Part shown: positions 18,071 to 27,645 of the stretch, in pieces
How positions within the stretch are numbered: the stretch's first letter is position 1
Layout of the letters: each line of letters opens with the position of its first letter
Origin: CAXBNB01 sp040151475
Lineage (GTDB): Bacteria; Bacteroidota; Bacteroidia; Cytophagales; Cyclobacteriaceae
Direction: 5' to 3'
DNA: 64,000 nucleotides
Assembly: GCF_040151475.1 (NCBI RefSeq)
Contig: NZ_JBDKWG010000122.1
Location: 87,602-151,601, forward strand
Notes under the pieces: generated by a model
Database searches by the model: none
Seen by the model: only the letters and a program-made list of their open reading frames with translations
What the model was told of the DNA's origin: nothing
Made by a program: the position numbers and the translations under genes

Positions 18071-18670
18071 TTATTTCAACAATACTCCTAAGGTAAATCC
18101 AGCACTAAACGCCATGGGAAAGTCATTGTCTCCTGCTGAAAACCCATAAAAATATCCTTGATCGTCATCGTTGGAAAATCCATACCCCAAGCCAACATGC
18201 CAGTCCAGGGACATTATTTTACCCAGTACGACTTGCTTCCCATAATTGATGAGCAAAGCTGCTGCAGTAATTGATTTTGATGATCTGTCAAATTCTTCAT
18301 GTCCAAATATAGATAGTGCAAGTTCAGGTCGGATATAAGACCCTCTCAGCAAATGCGTTCCAAATGTACCTTCAGTGGCATAAGCTGGTTTTAATTTGAA
18401 TTTAGGGCCTACTTTAACGAATACTCCATTATCCCTGTAGGGTTCATCTATTTTTTTACCCAACCCAATAATTCCTATTTTAGCTTCTATACTGGTAAAG
18501 TTTTTCAGGTATCGCTCATAGCCAAAAGTAGTATTGCCGGTAAGTGGTGAAAAGAATTCGATTTTAATGACAGACTTCTTTGTGAGTGAGTCAGGTTCGA
18601 GGGTTACTGCCTGACCTAAAACAGAGAAACTCAGCAAGCTAAACAGAAAGAATATTGAGAAATTTTTCAT
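18071..18670 (-). CDS. Outer-membrane beta-barrel-like protein
   Basis: A 199-residue exported protein. The ATG at 18670 starts a clear signal peptide (MKNFSIFFLFSLLSFSVLG/Q). After it come repeated amphipathic strands rich in Tyr and Gly (TFGYERYLK, GSYIRPELALSIFG, WHVGLGYGFSN), ending in a hydrophobic strand (AFSAGFTLGVLLK) as expected for a small porin-like barrel of about eight strands. It resembles DUF3575-like or generic beta-barrel proteins of the phylum. The role is unknown. It is convergent with ispG. Confidence 0.7.
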   Translation of the reverse strand: MKNFSIFFLFSLLSFSVLGQAVTLEPDSLTKKSVIKIEFFSPLTGNTTFGYERYLKNFTSIEAKIGIIGLGKKIDEPYRDNGVFVKVGPKFKLKPAYATEGTFGTHLLRGSYIRPELALSIFGHEEFDRSSKSITAAALLINYGKQVVLGKIMSLDWHVGLGYGFSNDDDQGYFYGFSAGDNDFPMAFSAGFTLGVLLK

Positions 18671-18852
18671 GTGATTTATTGTTTGATATTGTAGTAATGA
18701 TGTCAAGAAATAAACCACTGCCCCCTAAATTAAAAAAATTATATTTCACAGTTACTCATAGATGCGTTTGCATCAACAGCCTGGCCAATGAATAAAATCC
18801 ATTAAAGCTTTTTCGTAACCAGGCTTTCCATTTAACTTAGTCAAAAAATGGT

Positions 18853-19062
18853 ATGAAAAGCGACAAACCACAAAAAGACGAAAGCTCGATCAAAGAGTAT
18901 TTTTCTATAGGGGAGGTTTTCACTTATTTCTTTAGAAAAAAAAGTGATAAAAAAGAGACCAACATCAACCTGAGAATGATGCACGGTGTAAATAAATTTT
19001 CGATTATTGCTTTTTTACTTGGAATGACTTTTTTCATTCTCAAAAAAGTATTTTTTCACTGA
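18853..19062 (+). CDS. Small single-pass membrane protein, DUF6728-like
   Basis: A 69-residue protein. The N-terminal half is polar and basic (SIGEVFTYFFRKKSDKKET), followed by MMHGVNKFSI and one transmembrane segment near residues 50-66 (IIAFLLGMTFFILKKVF). The pattern YFSIGEVF...YFFRKK...NLRMMHGVNK is one I associate with DUF6728 of Bacteroidota, from memory. Function is unknown. It ends four bases before the MmcQ/YjbR gene, so the two form an operon. Confidence 0.75.
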   Translation: MKSDKPQKDESSIKEYFSIGEVFTYFFRKKSDKKETNINLRMMHGVNKFSIIAFLLGMTFFILKKVFFH

Positions 19063-19065
19063 TCT

Positions 19066-19419
19066 ATGGATATCGAATCATATAGAAACTATTGTATTTC
19101 CAAGCCTTTTGTAACAGAGGAATTTCCATTTGATGTCAATACTCTGGTATTTAAAGTAATGGGAAAAATGTTTGCCCTTACAAACGTAGAAGCATTCGCA
19201 AGTGTCAACCTTAAGTGCGACCCTGAAATGGCTGTGGAACTGAGAGAAACTTACCCGGCTGTTATTCCCGGCTACCACATGAATAAAAAGCATTGGAATA
19301 CTGTACTGATGGATGGTAGCCTGAGTGATGACCAAATCAAAGAATGGACTGATCTTTCATATCAGTTGGTTGTAGATAAACTGCCAAAAGCAGAAAGAGA
19401 AAAGATTAACCAATCTTAA
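19066..19419 (+). CDS. MmcQ/YjbR family protein
   Basis: A 117-residue small cytoplasmic protein. Seen: the family start SYRNYCISKPFVTEEFPF, the VFKVMGKMFAL strand pair and the closing PGYHMNKKHWNTVLMDG. These fit the MmcQ/YjbR (CyaY-like fold) family, sometimes described as double-wing DNA-binding proteins, although a firm function has not been shown. It is cotranscribed with the preceding small membrane protein. The family call is firm, the role open. Confidence 0.88.
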   Translation: MDIESYRNYCISKPFVTEEFPFDVNTLVFKVMGKMFALTNVEAFASVNLKCDPEMAVELRETYPAVIPGYHMNKKHWNTVLMDGSLSDDQIKEWTDLSYQLVVDKLPKAEREKINQS

Positions 19420-19557
19420 AAAAATAGTCTTTTTTACCTTCGAAAAGGCGGTGTATTCCAATAATTTAAAACCCAAATCATTCCCTATTGTAGAAAATAT
19501 TTTACATTTTTGGCAGTTAGTACTTTGTGTTATGATACTCTACCTAAATTTTCTTAC

Positions 19558-20274
19558 GTGGCAGTGAGATATATAGTATATACTATAGCAATTGCCATTG
19601 GGCTTGTCGTATCTTCTTGTAAGGACAAGGTGATATGCCCTGCATTTCAAAGTACTTATATTTTGAATGACTCCATACGAATGGCTAAATACTCATTATT
19701 TGGAGAAGATTCATTACCAAAATTTCAGATAGCGTCAAGGAGAAACAAATATGGTATTAGTGAGAAATATCGTTTCTTTGATTTTTTCAGAAAAAACTAT
19801 GACCTCAGAACTGCTCCGAAAAAGAATCAGCTGGGGCCACCAGCCAAAGATTCATTGTTTGTGCATCCCGGCGATACTTTAGATTTGATGGATGAAGGAG
19901 AATTCATCGCAAGCGATTTTGCGAATTCAGACTCATTGACAACAGATTCGTTGGCAATTGTACCAGACGTAGTAGCTTCTAACAATACCGAACCACAAGG
20001 ACCAAAATATAAGTACCGTTACGATCAGAGAAATCCCTACAGTACTGAGCAGATTTACTACAACAAGTATTTTGGGGAAATGTTGGTAGATAAAAGACCT
20101 CCCCCAAAACCCGTGGAAGAAAAGGTAGAAGAAACGATCGTTGAAAGTGATACTACAGCTTCTTCAGGTAAAAAGCTGGTTCCCGGTTTTTTAAAGAAAA
20201 AGAAAAAATCAAAGGAAGAAGAAACCGAACCTGAAGGTGAACCAGTAGAAACAGAAGAAACCGAAGGACAATAA
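19558..20274 (+). CDS. Lipoprotein with acidic, proline-rich tail
   Basis: About 238 residues, function unknown. There is no ATG in a suitable place, so I take the GTG at 19558 (or the GTG at 19564). It gives a short positive start, a hydrophobic run (YIVYTIAIAIGLVV) and the lipobox SSC/KDK. The mature part has Tyr- and Arg-rich stretches (KYRYDQRNPYSTEQIYYNKYFG) that may be ordered. It ends in a low-complexity tail: Pro/Lys/Glu repeats (KPVEEKVEETIVES), a KKKKKSKEEE run and EPEGEPVETEETEG. Such tails often span the periplasm or bind cell-wall or nucleic-acid partners; this is inference. Confidence 0.72.
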   Translation: MAVRYIVYTIAIAIGLVVSSCKDKVICPAFQSTYILNDSIRMAKYSLFGEDSLPKFQIASRRNKYGISEKYRFFDFFRKNYDLRTAPKKNQLGPPAKDSLFVHPGDTLDLMDEGEFIASDFANSDSLTTDSLAIVPDVVASNNTEPQGPKYKYRYDQRNPYSTEQIYYNKYFGEMLVDKRPPPKPVEEKVEETIVESDTTASSGKKLVPGFLKKKKKSKEEETEPEGEPVETEETEGQ

Positions 20275-20367
20275 TCCTGATCCCATAATTATATCAATCC
20301 TATTATAGGTTTTGTTGATCAAGCTTAATATTGGTTGTAATTTTCCACCTTTTAATTCTATTTCTCA

Positions 20368-21627
20368 ATGCTTCAAAATGCACATCCATTAGCCGAACGA
20401 TTGAGACCTTCCTCATTAGCAGAGATGGTAGGGCAAGAGCATTTAAAAGGAATATTGACACGAGCACTAAAATCTGGTGCTGTTCCTTCTTTGATTTTTT
20501 GGGGACCTCCCGGAGTTGGTAAAACAACTATTGCTAATATCATAGCCAATGAAGCCAAACTTCCATTTTATACACTAAGTGCTATCAGTGCTGGTGTAAA
20601 AGATGTGAGGGACGTGATCCAACGGGCAAAGATGGGGACTAAATCTATTTTGTTCATTGATGAAATACACAGGTTTAACAAGTCTCAACAAGATGCATTG
20701 TTAGGTGCTGTAGAAAAGGGTTACATCATACTTATAGGTGCTACTACCGAGAATCCAAGTTTTGAAGTCAATTCAGCACTCTTATCCAGATGTCAGGTTT
20801 ATACTTTAAAACCGTTATCTGAGGAAAATCTTTTGGAACTCTTGAATATAGCATTAAAAAAGGATGCTGTGTTGTCAAAGAAGAAGGTGAAAATAGAGGA
20901 AACCGGTGCTTTGCTGAAACTCTCCGGTGGAGATGCAAGGAAATTCCTGAACCTCGTGGAGATGACGATTGAATCATCTTCGGATGTAAAAATAAAAATA
21001 ACTGATGTTCAGGTGACAGAAGTGGCACAAAGAAAAACTGCCATCTACGACAAAAAAGGGGAAATGCACTATGATATCATTTCTGCCTTTATCAAGTCCA
21101 TCAGAGGAAGTGATCCCAATGCCGCAGTATATTATCTGGCAAGAATGATAGAAGGTGGCGAAGATGTAAAATTTATTGCCAGAAGAATGTTGATACTAGC
21201 TTCAGAAGATATTGGTAATGCCAATCCCACGGCACTGGTTATAGCAAACAATGCCTTTCAGGCTGTCAACGTCATTGGCTATCCGGAAGCCCGGATCATA
21301 TTGTCACAATGCGTTATATACCTTGCCTGTTCCGCCAAAAGCAATGCCAGTTATATGGCAATCAATAAGGCACAACATATTGTAAAAGAAACAGGTGACC
21401 TGCCTGTACCCCTTGAACTAAGAAACTCCCCCACAAAACTGATGAAGGATATGGGCTATGGCAAAGGATATCAATATGCACACGACCATGCAGGAAATTT
21501 TGTAGCTGCAGAATTTTTACCAAAGGAAATCAAAGGGACAAAACTCTATGAGCCGGGTAAAAATCCCAGGGAAGAAGATATGAGAAATAAGCTTAGAAGT
21601 CAATGGAAGGATAAGTATGGATATTGA
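20368..21627 (+). CDS. rarA: Replication-associated recombination protein A
   Basis: An AAA+ ATPase (MgsA/WRNIP1 family) acting at stalled forks and gaps together with SSB. The 419 residues match the family. Seen: Walker A GPPGVGKTT (46-54), Walker B LFIDEIH (95-101), sensor-1 GATTENP, the arginine finger in LLSRCQVY, and the C-terminal tetramerisation part with YLACSAKSNASYMA and RNSPTKLMKDMGYGKGYQYAHD. It is monocistronic, with a long convergent hairpin terminator at 21665-21695. Close relatives (clamp-loader subunits) lack this C-terminal signature. Confidence 0.96.
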   Translation: MLQNAHPLAERLRPSSLAEMVGQEHLKGILTRALKSGAVPSLIFWGPPGVGKTTIANIIANEAKLPFYTLSAISAGVKDVRDVIQRAKMGTKSILFIDEIHRFNKSQQDALLGAVEKGYIILIGATTENPSFEVNSALLSRCQVYTLKPLSEENLLELLNIALKKDAVLSKKKVKIEETGALLKLSGGDARKFLNLVEMTIESSSDVKIKITDVQVTEVAQRKTAIYDKKGEMHYDIISAFIKSIRGSDPNAAVYYLARMIEGGEDVKFIARRMLILASEDIGNANPTALVIANNAFQAVNVIGYPEARIILSQCVIYLACSAKSNASYMAINKAQHIVKETGDLPVPLELRNSPTKLMKDMGYGKGYQYAHDHAGNFVAAEFLPKEIKGTKLYEPGKNPREEDMRNKLRSQWKDKYGY

Positions 21628-21664
21628 CCAACTCTGATATTCTATCCAATTGTTAACAAAAGTA

Positions 21665-21695
21665 GAACCTTTATCAGTTGGACTGAAAAAGGTTC
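21665..21695. terminator. Convergent hairpin terminator after rarA
   Basis: A long stem: GAACCTTT/AAAGGTTC outside and TCAGT/ACTGA inside, separated by a 1-base mismatch on each side and closed by a 3-base loop (TGG). It lies between the convergent rarA and DUF6428 genes and probably serves both. Confidence 0.7.
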
Positions 21696-21701
21696 GTTAA
21701 G

Positions 21702-22145
21702 TTAACAACAAGCACGTTCTCCCTTATAAGTCAAACTGGGTTTGCATACCGTTGGCTTCACAAATAGTTGAACATTAATGGTTCCATCATGTTCTTCTAC
21801 ATTTCTGATACTAAAATGAGAAGTACGAATAGTAGAATCACCATATTCAAAAAATATTTCTGCGTCAGATTTGATAGGAGATTTCGAATGCACTTTTTCG
21901 AAAATTGACAATGCCTTTTGAGATGTCCATGGCTTTCTTATTTTTTCATTCGGGTTAATCAGAAGTTGAACAATGGTCTGATTATAGGTATCAGGGTTTC
22001 CACCACAATCAACAGAATTAACAGTCGCATTTTTGATTTCTGTGATGTGATACGTAGGCAATATAAATTTACCTTTCTCTATTTCAAATTGTAACCTCGA
22101 TGTGGAATGATTTTCTAATAGTGTGGTGAATTCTTGTGTTTTCAT
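21702..22145 (-). CDS. DUF6428-family protein, probable arsenic-linked
   Basis: A 147-residue soluble protein. It matches my recall of DUF6428, a Bacteroidota family often found in arsenic operons beside arsR and an ArsC-type phosphatase. Seen: LQFEIEKGKFILPTYHITE, then VNSVDCGGNPDTYNQTIVQLL, KALSIFEKVHSKSPI, and the C-terminal VQLFVKPTVCKPSL ending in a vicinal Cys pair (GERACC). The Cys residues could bind arsenite or another thiophilic metal. There is no arsR or arsenite pump beside it. A perfect 30-bp palindrome 70 bases upstream (22215-22244) is its likely operator. The family name is recalled, not searched; the arsenic link is inference. Confidence 0.7.
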   Translation of the reverse strand: MKTQEFTTLLENHSTSRLQFEIEKGKFILPTYHITEIKNATVNSVDCGGNPDTYNQTIVQLLINPNEKIRKPWTSQKALSIFEKVHSKSPIKSDAEIFFEYGDSTIRTSHFSIRNVEEHDGTINVQLFVKPTVCKPSLTYKGERACC

Positions 22146-22214
22146 AACAGCTTGTTTTAATTTAAATATTTGATTATTGTAGGTTACCAGTGGTATTGAA
22201 TTTCAATCAATACT

Positions 22215-22244
22215 ACCATTAATCGTAATATTACGATTAATGGT
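22215..22244. promoter_or_regulatory. Perfect 30-bp palindrome, candidate ArsR-type operator
   Basis: The half-site ACCATTAATCGTAAT is followed directly by its exact inverted complement, with no spacer. The core resembles imperfect palindromes bound by ArsR/SmtB repressors (ATA..TAT-rich dyads). It lies 70 bases before the DUF6428 start and about 200 bases before the histidine-kinase start, so it could affect either. Confidence 0.7.
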
Positions 22245-22446
22245 TTCACTATGTGTGCTTTTTTATAAAAAACTTCTCAGTATCTAACAAGGAATGAACA
22301 TAAAATCACCAATAACAAAATTCATTCTAAGAATATTCCAACTTGGATTTCAACAAAAGATAAATAAGGCTGGTATCTACTCTTTTAGCATGCATAAAAT
22401 AGAATGATCTTATTTTTAAGTCTATATTAGTGTTGTAAATAGAAAA

Positions 22447-25400
22447 ATGACAGCAAAATTTCATACATACTCTTTTTCAGCATTCCTGCTGTTGTTTTGT
22501 AGCTATGACGGTTGGTCTGATGATCGGAGAACAGGCTTTGATCCAAATCTTTCTTTGAATCAAATGATTATGGATCAGTGGACCAATAAAAACGGACTAC
22601 TGTCCAGCAACCTTACTTCAGTATATCAATCTCAAAATGGCTTTATTTGGGTCACAGGCCACAATGGTTTACAGAGATTTGATGGCGTTAATTTCGAATC
22701 ATATACAGTACTTAATATCCCTTTTTTAAATTCCAATTCCTTTTATCGCATTTTCGAGTTTGAAAAGGATTCCCTCTGGTTTACCACTGAGCGTAGTGGC
22801 ATTGTAGGTATGCACAACAATGTTGCATTTTCATTTAATGGTAATAACATTATTCCGAAAGCTATTATCACAATGTTTCGTTCAGACAAAGATGAATTGT
22901 GGATTGGAACTAAAAATAGTGGTTTGTATTATAAAAAGGGAAAAGGCGATCCTCAAAAGGTCTCCGAAATTCCCGAGATCACAATAAACAATATCATATC
23001 TGATTCGCAGGGTAACATATGGGTAGCGACTGACGGAAAAGGGCTGTATAAGATTTCCTCTCAGCAGACAATAATAGAATATAACAAAGAATCAGGTTTG
23101 ATTAGTAATGTTGTCAATCACCTTCAAATTGACAACAATGACAACATTTATGTGGCTACTCTAGATGGGGTCAATATTATTGAGCACAATAAAATACTAA
23201 AAATTGATGCTTTTGATGGATTAGATGTTAATCAGATTAAAATAGATGACTATGGCACCATTTGGCTGGCAACTGAAGAGGGAGTAGCAAGGTGGAATGC
23301 CAAATCTAAAATTTTTGAATTGTTTTCAGAGGATGACGGACTTCCTGCCAGACAAGTATCAGGATTGACTTTTGATAAAGAAGGTAGTCTGTGGGTAAGT
23401 ACCAAAAAAGCCGGATTGGTAAGATTCCGAATCGGTAAGATTACTACGATTTCCACATTGGATGGCCTTACTTCTGACAAAATCAATATTATAGGAAAAA
23501 ATGACGGCACATTATATATTGGAACTGATAATGGTGAAATCAACTTATTGAACAGCGGAAATATCACTCAATTGAATTATGACATTGATATGGAAGGCAA
23601 AGGAATAAGAGATTTTTTATTTGATTCTAAAAAGAGACAATGGGTAGTAAACTACAGTGGTGTTTTAAAAATTGAAAATGGTGTCAAGAAAAAATATGAT
23701 ATTGATAATGGTCTTCCTTCCAGTGAAGTCAGAAGAATTTTTCAAGACTCCAAAGAACGAATTTGGATCGGAACAAGAACCGGAGGATTGGTTGATTTTG
23801 ATGAAAAATCGGGAAGTACCATATATGACAAGTCCAATGGACTGAGCTCAAACTATATTCTTTCAATTGAAGAGGATTTGAAAGGAAATATTGTGATAGG
23901 GACAAATGCCGGAGGTTTAAGTACAATAGATGAAAAAGATTCTGTTTCTACTTTTCATTTTCAAAATGATGATTCCGGTATTCTAATCTTCAACACCCAC
24001 ATAGATGAAAATAATGGTTATTTACTATGCACCAACATAGGGTTGTATTATTTCATTGACGGGGAGTTTACTAACATCCAAATAGGTTCAGATGCTAACC
24101 CAAAAACATTTTTTGACCTGATTGATGACACGATTGGAGGATACTGGTTAACCTCAAATTTTGGAATTCTGAGAATAGAAAAATCAGACATAGAAAAACA
24201 ACTCAACGGAGAACTCTCTTTCATCAAATATGACTTGTACGACAACAATGAAGGCATGCTGAACAATGAATGTACAGGGGCTACCCGTTCATTTTTGGAT
24301 ACGGAAACCGGAAAGATATATATTCCTACTTTTCAGGGAGTTGCTGTAGTTGACCCTTCAATTAACCTTACAAATGAGACAATCCCCGAGGTATATATTA
24401 CCTCACTAAAAGTGGATGATAATCCTCTAAATGTAAATAACAGTCCGCTTAAAATAGCACCAGGAGCACTTAGATATACGTTCGATTTCACAGCTCTGAG
24501 CTACCTTTCACCAGCTAAAGTAACTTTCAAATACAAATTAGAGGGGTTTGACAAAGACTGGATTGGACCTGTACACAACAGATCAGTAGAATATACCAAC
24601 TTACCCTATGGCAACTACACCTTCAAAGTAAGAGGAACCAATAGCAGCGGTATATGGAATGAACAGGGAGCAAATTTATCATTTTTTGTAACTCCATTTT
24701 TTTATAAAACAGTATGGTTTTATCTCATTTGCGCACTGTTTATTACACTTATTCTGGGATTGATATACAAATGGAGAATCAGGGATATTACAGCCAGAAA
24801 TCAGGCTCTGGCAAAAATCAATACTGAATTAGACCGATTTGTCTATAGTACTTCTCATGATTTGAGAGCCCCATTGGCCTCTACCATAAGTCTGATAAAT
24901 ATTGCCCGAATGGAATCATCTTCGGAAGTAAAAAATGAGTATATCGATTTGATAGAGGGGTGTATGAACAAAATGGATCACTTTATTAGCGACATCATCG
25001 ACTTTTCAAGAAATAAGAATGCAGAAGTCAAATCTGTCATGTTTAATATTAAAGAACTTGCCTCTGAAATATTTGCTAATCTGAAATATTTAGATCACGC
25101 AGCTACTTTGAAATCAGAAATTGAAGTAATAGGAGACAATATTATTTCAGGCGACATGTTAAGAATCAAAATGATCTTAAGCAATCTCATCACCAATGCC
25201 ATACTCTATTCCAATGATAAAAATCCATATGTGAAGGTACTGATAGACACCAGCAAATCACCGATGGAAATCACAATAGAAGACAATGGTATTGGTATAT
25301 CAGAAGTAGAAAAAAATAAAGTGTTTGAGATGTTTTACCGGGCAAATGATAAGAGTAAAGGATCGGGATTGGGGCTATACATAGTAAAAGAAACCGTAGA

Positions 25401-25485
25401 CAAACTGGGAGGTAAAATTAAAATGAAGTCTAAATTGGGTGAAGGTACTACCTTCAGGATTTCACTTCCAAATCTTAACAAATAA
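22447..25485 (+). CDS. Two-component sensor histidine kinase with periplasmic propeller
   Basis: A 1012-residue membrane kinase. Seen in order: signal peptide (about 1-25); many beta-propeller repeats of the Reg_prop type (GNIWVATDGKGLY, DELWIGTKNSGLYY, ERIWIGTRTGGLVDF) to about residue 600; a Y_Y_Y domain (about 665-735, FKYKLEGFDKDWIG, YGNYTFKVRG); one transmembrane helix (about 745-770); HisKA with the phosphorylated His804 (STSHDLRAPLAS); and HATPase_c with ILSNLITNAILYS, DNGIGIS and GSGLGLYIVK. In contrast to many hybrid propeller kinases it has no receiver and no AraC-type output, so it needs a separate response regulator, which is not in the window. The ligand is unknown. The propeller type often senses polysaccharide fragments; that is family knowledge only. 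Confidence 0.92.
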   Translation: MTAKFHTYSFSAFLLLFCSYDGWSDDRRTGFDPNLSLNQMIMDQWTNKNGLLSSNLTSVYQSQNGFIWVTGHNGLQRFDGVNFESYTVLNIPFLNSNSFYRIFEFEKDSLWFTTERSGIVGMHNNVAFSFNGNNIIPKAIITMFRSDKDELWIGTKNSGLYYKKGKGDPQKVSEIPEITINNIISDSQGNIWVATDGKGLYKISSQQTIIEYNKESGLISNVVNHLQIDNNDNIYVATLDGVNIIEHNKILKIDAFDGLDVNQIKIDDYGTIWLATEEGVARWNAKSKIFELFSEDDGLPARQVSGLTFDKEGSLWVSTKKAGLVRFRIGKITTISTLDGLTSDKINIIGKNDGTLYIGTDNGEINLLNSGNITQLNYDIDMEGKGIRDFLFDSKKRQWVVNYSGVLKIENGVKKKYDIDNGLPSSEVRRIFQDSKERIWIGTRTGGLVDFDEKSGSTIYDKSNGLSSNYILSIEEDLKGNIVIGTNAGGLSTIDEKDSVSTFHFQNDDSGILIFNTHIDENNGYLLCTNIGLYYFIDGEFTNIQIGSDANPKTFFDLIDDTIGGYWLTSNFGILRIEKSDIEKQLNGELSFIKYDLYDNNEGMLNNECTGATRSFLDTETGKIYIPTFQGVAVVDPSINLTNETIPEVYITSLKVDDNPLNVNNSPLKIAPGALRYTFDFTALSYLSPAKVTFKYKLEGFDKDWIGPVHNRSVEYTNLPYGNYTFKVRGTNSSGIWNEQGANLSFFVTPFFYKTVWFYLICALFITLILGLIYKWRIRDITARNQALAKINTELDRFVYSTSHDLRAPLASTISLINIARMESSSEVKNEYIDLIEGCMNKMDHFISDIIDFSRNKNAEVKSVMFNIKELASEIFANLKYLDHAATLKSEIEVIGDNIISGDMLRIKMILSNLITNAILYSNDKNPYVKVLIDTSKSPMEITIEDNGIGISEVEKNKVFEMFYRANDKSKGSGLGLYIVKETVDKLGGKIKMKSKLGEGTTFRISLPNLNK

Positions 25486-25521
25486 TACATTTTTCAAAAT
25501 AAGTAACCAAAAGGTATAAAT

Positions 25522-26769
25522 ATGAATCACAGATACTTTCTGATTGGACTGATAATGTTGGTGTTTTTTGTAATATCTTATATTACAAATATTCTGGGAA
25601 CAATTATTCCCGATGTGATTTCAGGGTTTAATATAAGTGGAACATTGGCCGGTTTTCTTGCCTTTTCATTTTTTATAGCTTATGGTGTCATGTCTATTCC
25701 ATCAGGTTTCTTATTAGAAAAATATCATGAACGTCCCATTTTGGTAGGTTCTTTCCTTTTGGTATTCATTGGCTCCTCCATTTTTGCACTATTCCCAAAT
25801 TACATAGCAGCTAGTTTGTCTCTTTTTATTATTGGATCGGGTATGGCAGCATTACAGGTAGCAGTCAATCCATTGCTTAGGGTATCAGCTGGAGAAGAAC
25901 ATTTTGCTTTTTACTCTGTACTCGTTCAATTGGTCTTCGGCTTTGCATCTTATCTTAGTCCCTATACCTATACTTATCTGGTAAAATCCATAAAAGAGGT
26001 TTCTACAGACAAAGGCTTTTTCATCGAGTTTTTATCCAATAATGTACCTGCAAATTTGCCTTGGGTTTCTCTCTACTGGCTCTTTGCTGTTATAGCATTG
26101 GCAATGGTAGTGATTGTTTATTTTTCCAAATATCCCGAAGTAGAACTTCAGGAAGACGAGAAAGCCGGGAGAAAAGAAACCTATAAATTGCTACTCAAAG
26201 ATAAATACGTCATACTATATTTCTTTGGCATATTTTCTTACGTAGGTTCAGAACAGGGAGTAGCCAACTGGGTTTCTCAATTTTTGTATCAATACCATGG
26301 TATGGATCCCCTACAGGAAGGAGCACAGGCAGTTTCTCTTTTTTGGGGCTTGCTGACAGCAGGTTGCTTGCTTGGGCTGATTCTATTGAAAATAATGGAT
26401 AGTAGAAAAGTATTAATTCTGTTTTCAGGTGCAGCTATAGTCACGCTCACTTTTGCTCTGTTTGGCAATGCTGATATCGCCTTGTTTGCTTTTCCACTCA
26501 TGGGGTTCTTCCTGTCGGTAATGTGGGGAGTGATCTTCTCTCTTGCATTAAACTCCATAAAAATGCACCATGGTTCATTTTCCGGTATTTTAGTTACAGG
26601 TATAGTCGGAGGAGCTTTCGTACCATTAATCATCGGAGGTATCAGCGACTTCTTTTCACTTAAAGTAGGCATGATGGTTCTTTATCTGACAGTAGGCTAT
26701 ATTTTTGCCATCGGTTTTTGGGCCAACCCTTTGGTGAAAAATAAAACCATCTCATCTGGAAAAGAATAA
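25522..26769 (+). CDS. FucP-like sugar MFS transporter
   Basis: A 415-residue major-facilitator protein with about 12 membrane segments. It resembles the FucP group (fucose/glucose/galactose:H+ symporters): the N-terminal ITNILGTIIPDVISGFNIS and later GLLTAGCLLGLILLK, VMWGVIFSLALNSI and GIVGGAFVPLIIG are typical. It begins 36 bases after the kinase stop, so the kinase may control its own sugar transporter, or the two may share a transcript. The substrate is not fixed by the sequence. Confidence 0.88.
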   Translation: MNHRYFLIGLIMLVFFVISYITNILGTIIPDVISGFNISGTLAGFLAFSFFIAYGVMSIPSGFLLEKYHERPILVGSFLLVFIGSSIFALFPNYIAASLSLFIIGSGMAALQVAVNPLLRVSAGEEHFAFYSVLVQLVFGFASYLSPYTYTYLVKSIKEVSTDKGFFIEFLSNNVPANLPWVSLYWLFAVIALAMVVIVYFSKYPEVELQEDEKAGRKETYKLLLKDKYVILYFFGIFSYVGSEQGVANWVSQFLYQYHGMDPLQEGAQAVSLFWGLLTAGCLLGLILLKIMDSRKVLILFSGAAIVTLTFALFGNADIALFAFPLMGFFLSVMWGVIFSLALNSIKMHHGSFSGILVTGIVGGAFVPLIIGGISDFFSLKVGMMVLYLTVGYIFAIGFWANPLVKNKTISSGKE

Positions 26770-26783
26770 ACAGTCAAATTATC

Positions 26784-27350
26784 ATGATCATTGTTGGAAA
26801 CGCCGTTTTGTCTGATGACATCAAAGAAAAACAATTTGTTTGTGATCTGGACAAATGTAAAGGTGCGTGCTGTGTAGAAGGTGACCTGGGAGCTCCTTTG
26901 GAGGAAAGCGAGTTAGCCTTGGTAAATGACAGTCTGAAAGCAGTCAAACCCTATCTTTCGGCTGAAGGGTTAGCAGCAATTGAAAAAAATGGAGCTTATC
27001 TGCTGGATGAAGAAGGAGACTACTCCACCACTACTATAGGTGGCAAGGAATGTGCTTTCGCCGTTTACGATCAAAGTGGTATGTTGCAATGCGCCATCGA
27101 ACAAGCCCATAACGACGGAAAAACTGATTTCAAAAAACCAATATCCTGCCATCTTTATCCCATTCGTATTACAAAATACGACCATTACGATGCATTAAAC
27201 TACGATCGGTGGGACATTTGTGCAGCAGCTTGTACTCTTGGGGAAAAGCTAAAAGTTGCCGTATATAAATTCCTCAAAGAGCCTCTCATCCGAAAATACG
27301 GTAAAGACTGGTACCAACAACTGGAAGATCAAATTTCAGAAAAAAGCTAA
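26784..27350 (+). CDS. DUF3109 family protein
   Basis: A 188-residue cytoplasmic protein of the DUF3109 family (YkgJ/zinc-iron-chelating cluster-like). Seen: the Cys pattern at residues 20-30 (CDLDKCKGACC), further Cys in KECAF and LQCAIEQAH, PISCHLYPIR, and WDICAAACTLG. This many ordered cysteines and a His suggest a metal or iron-sulphur site. Function is unknown. It lies 14 bases after the transporter gene and is probably in one transcript with it. Confidence 0.88.
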   Translation: MIIVGNAVLSDDIKEKQFVCDLDKCKGACCVEGDLGAPLEESELALVNDSLKAVKPYLSAEGLAAIEKNGAYLLDEEGDYSTTTIGGKECAFAVYDQSGMLQCAIEQAHNDGKTDFKKPISCHLYPIRITKYDHYDALNYDRWDICAAACTLGEKLKVAVYKFLKEPLIRKYGKDWYQQLEDQISEKS

Positions 27351-27645
27351 CACTATTTATTATTGACCAGGTTTTCTCCAAACCCGGACAAACAGTTTTT
27401 TTATATTGCTCAACCTATTGCTTGTGGTTTCGCTTTTTTACAATAGAAAGAGAACAGGTCAAAAATAGCACTTCTCTTGCTCTATCCCCATACTCCAATT
27501 AGTTGACAACAATCGTCATTATTTCTGGTGAACTTCATCATACACTTTTGGTGATGCAAATCAAACCCGAAGTTGATATCCATCATAACTCCCTTATGAT
27601 CCCCAATCTAATTTTACACTCGTAAAAACAACAAACAAATAAGTC

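Noticed and set aside
22294..22407. 37-codon frame (MNIKSPITKF…) between the palindrome and the kinase
   Set aside because: Short, no membrane or conserved pattern, and in a region expected to be the kinase leader.
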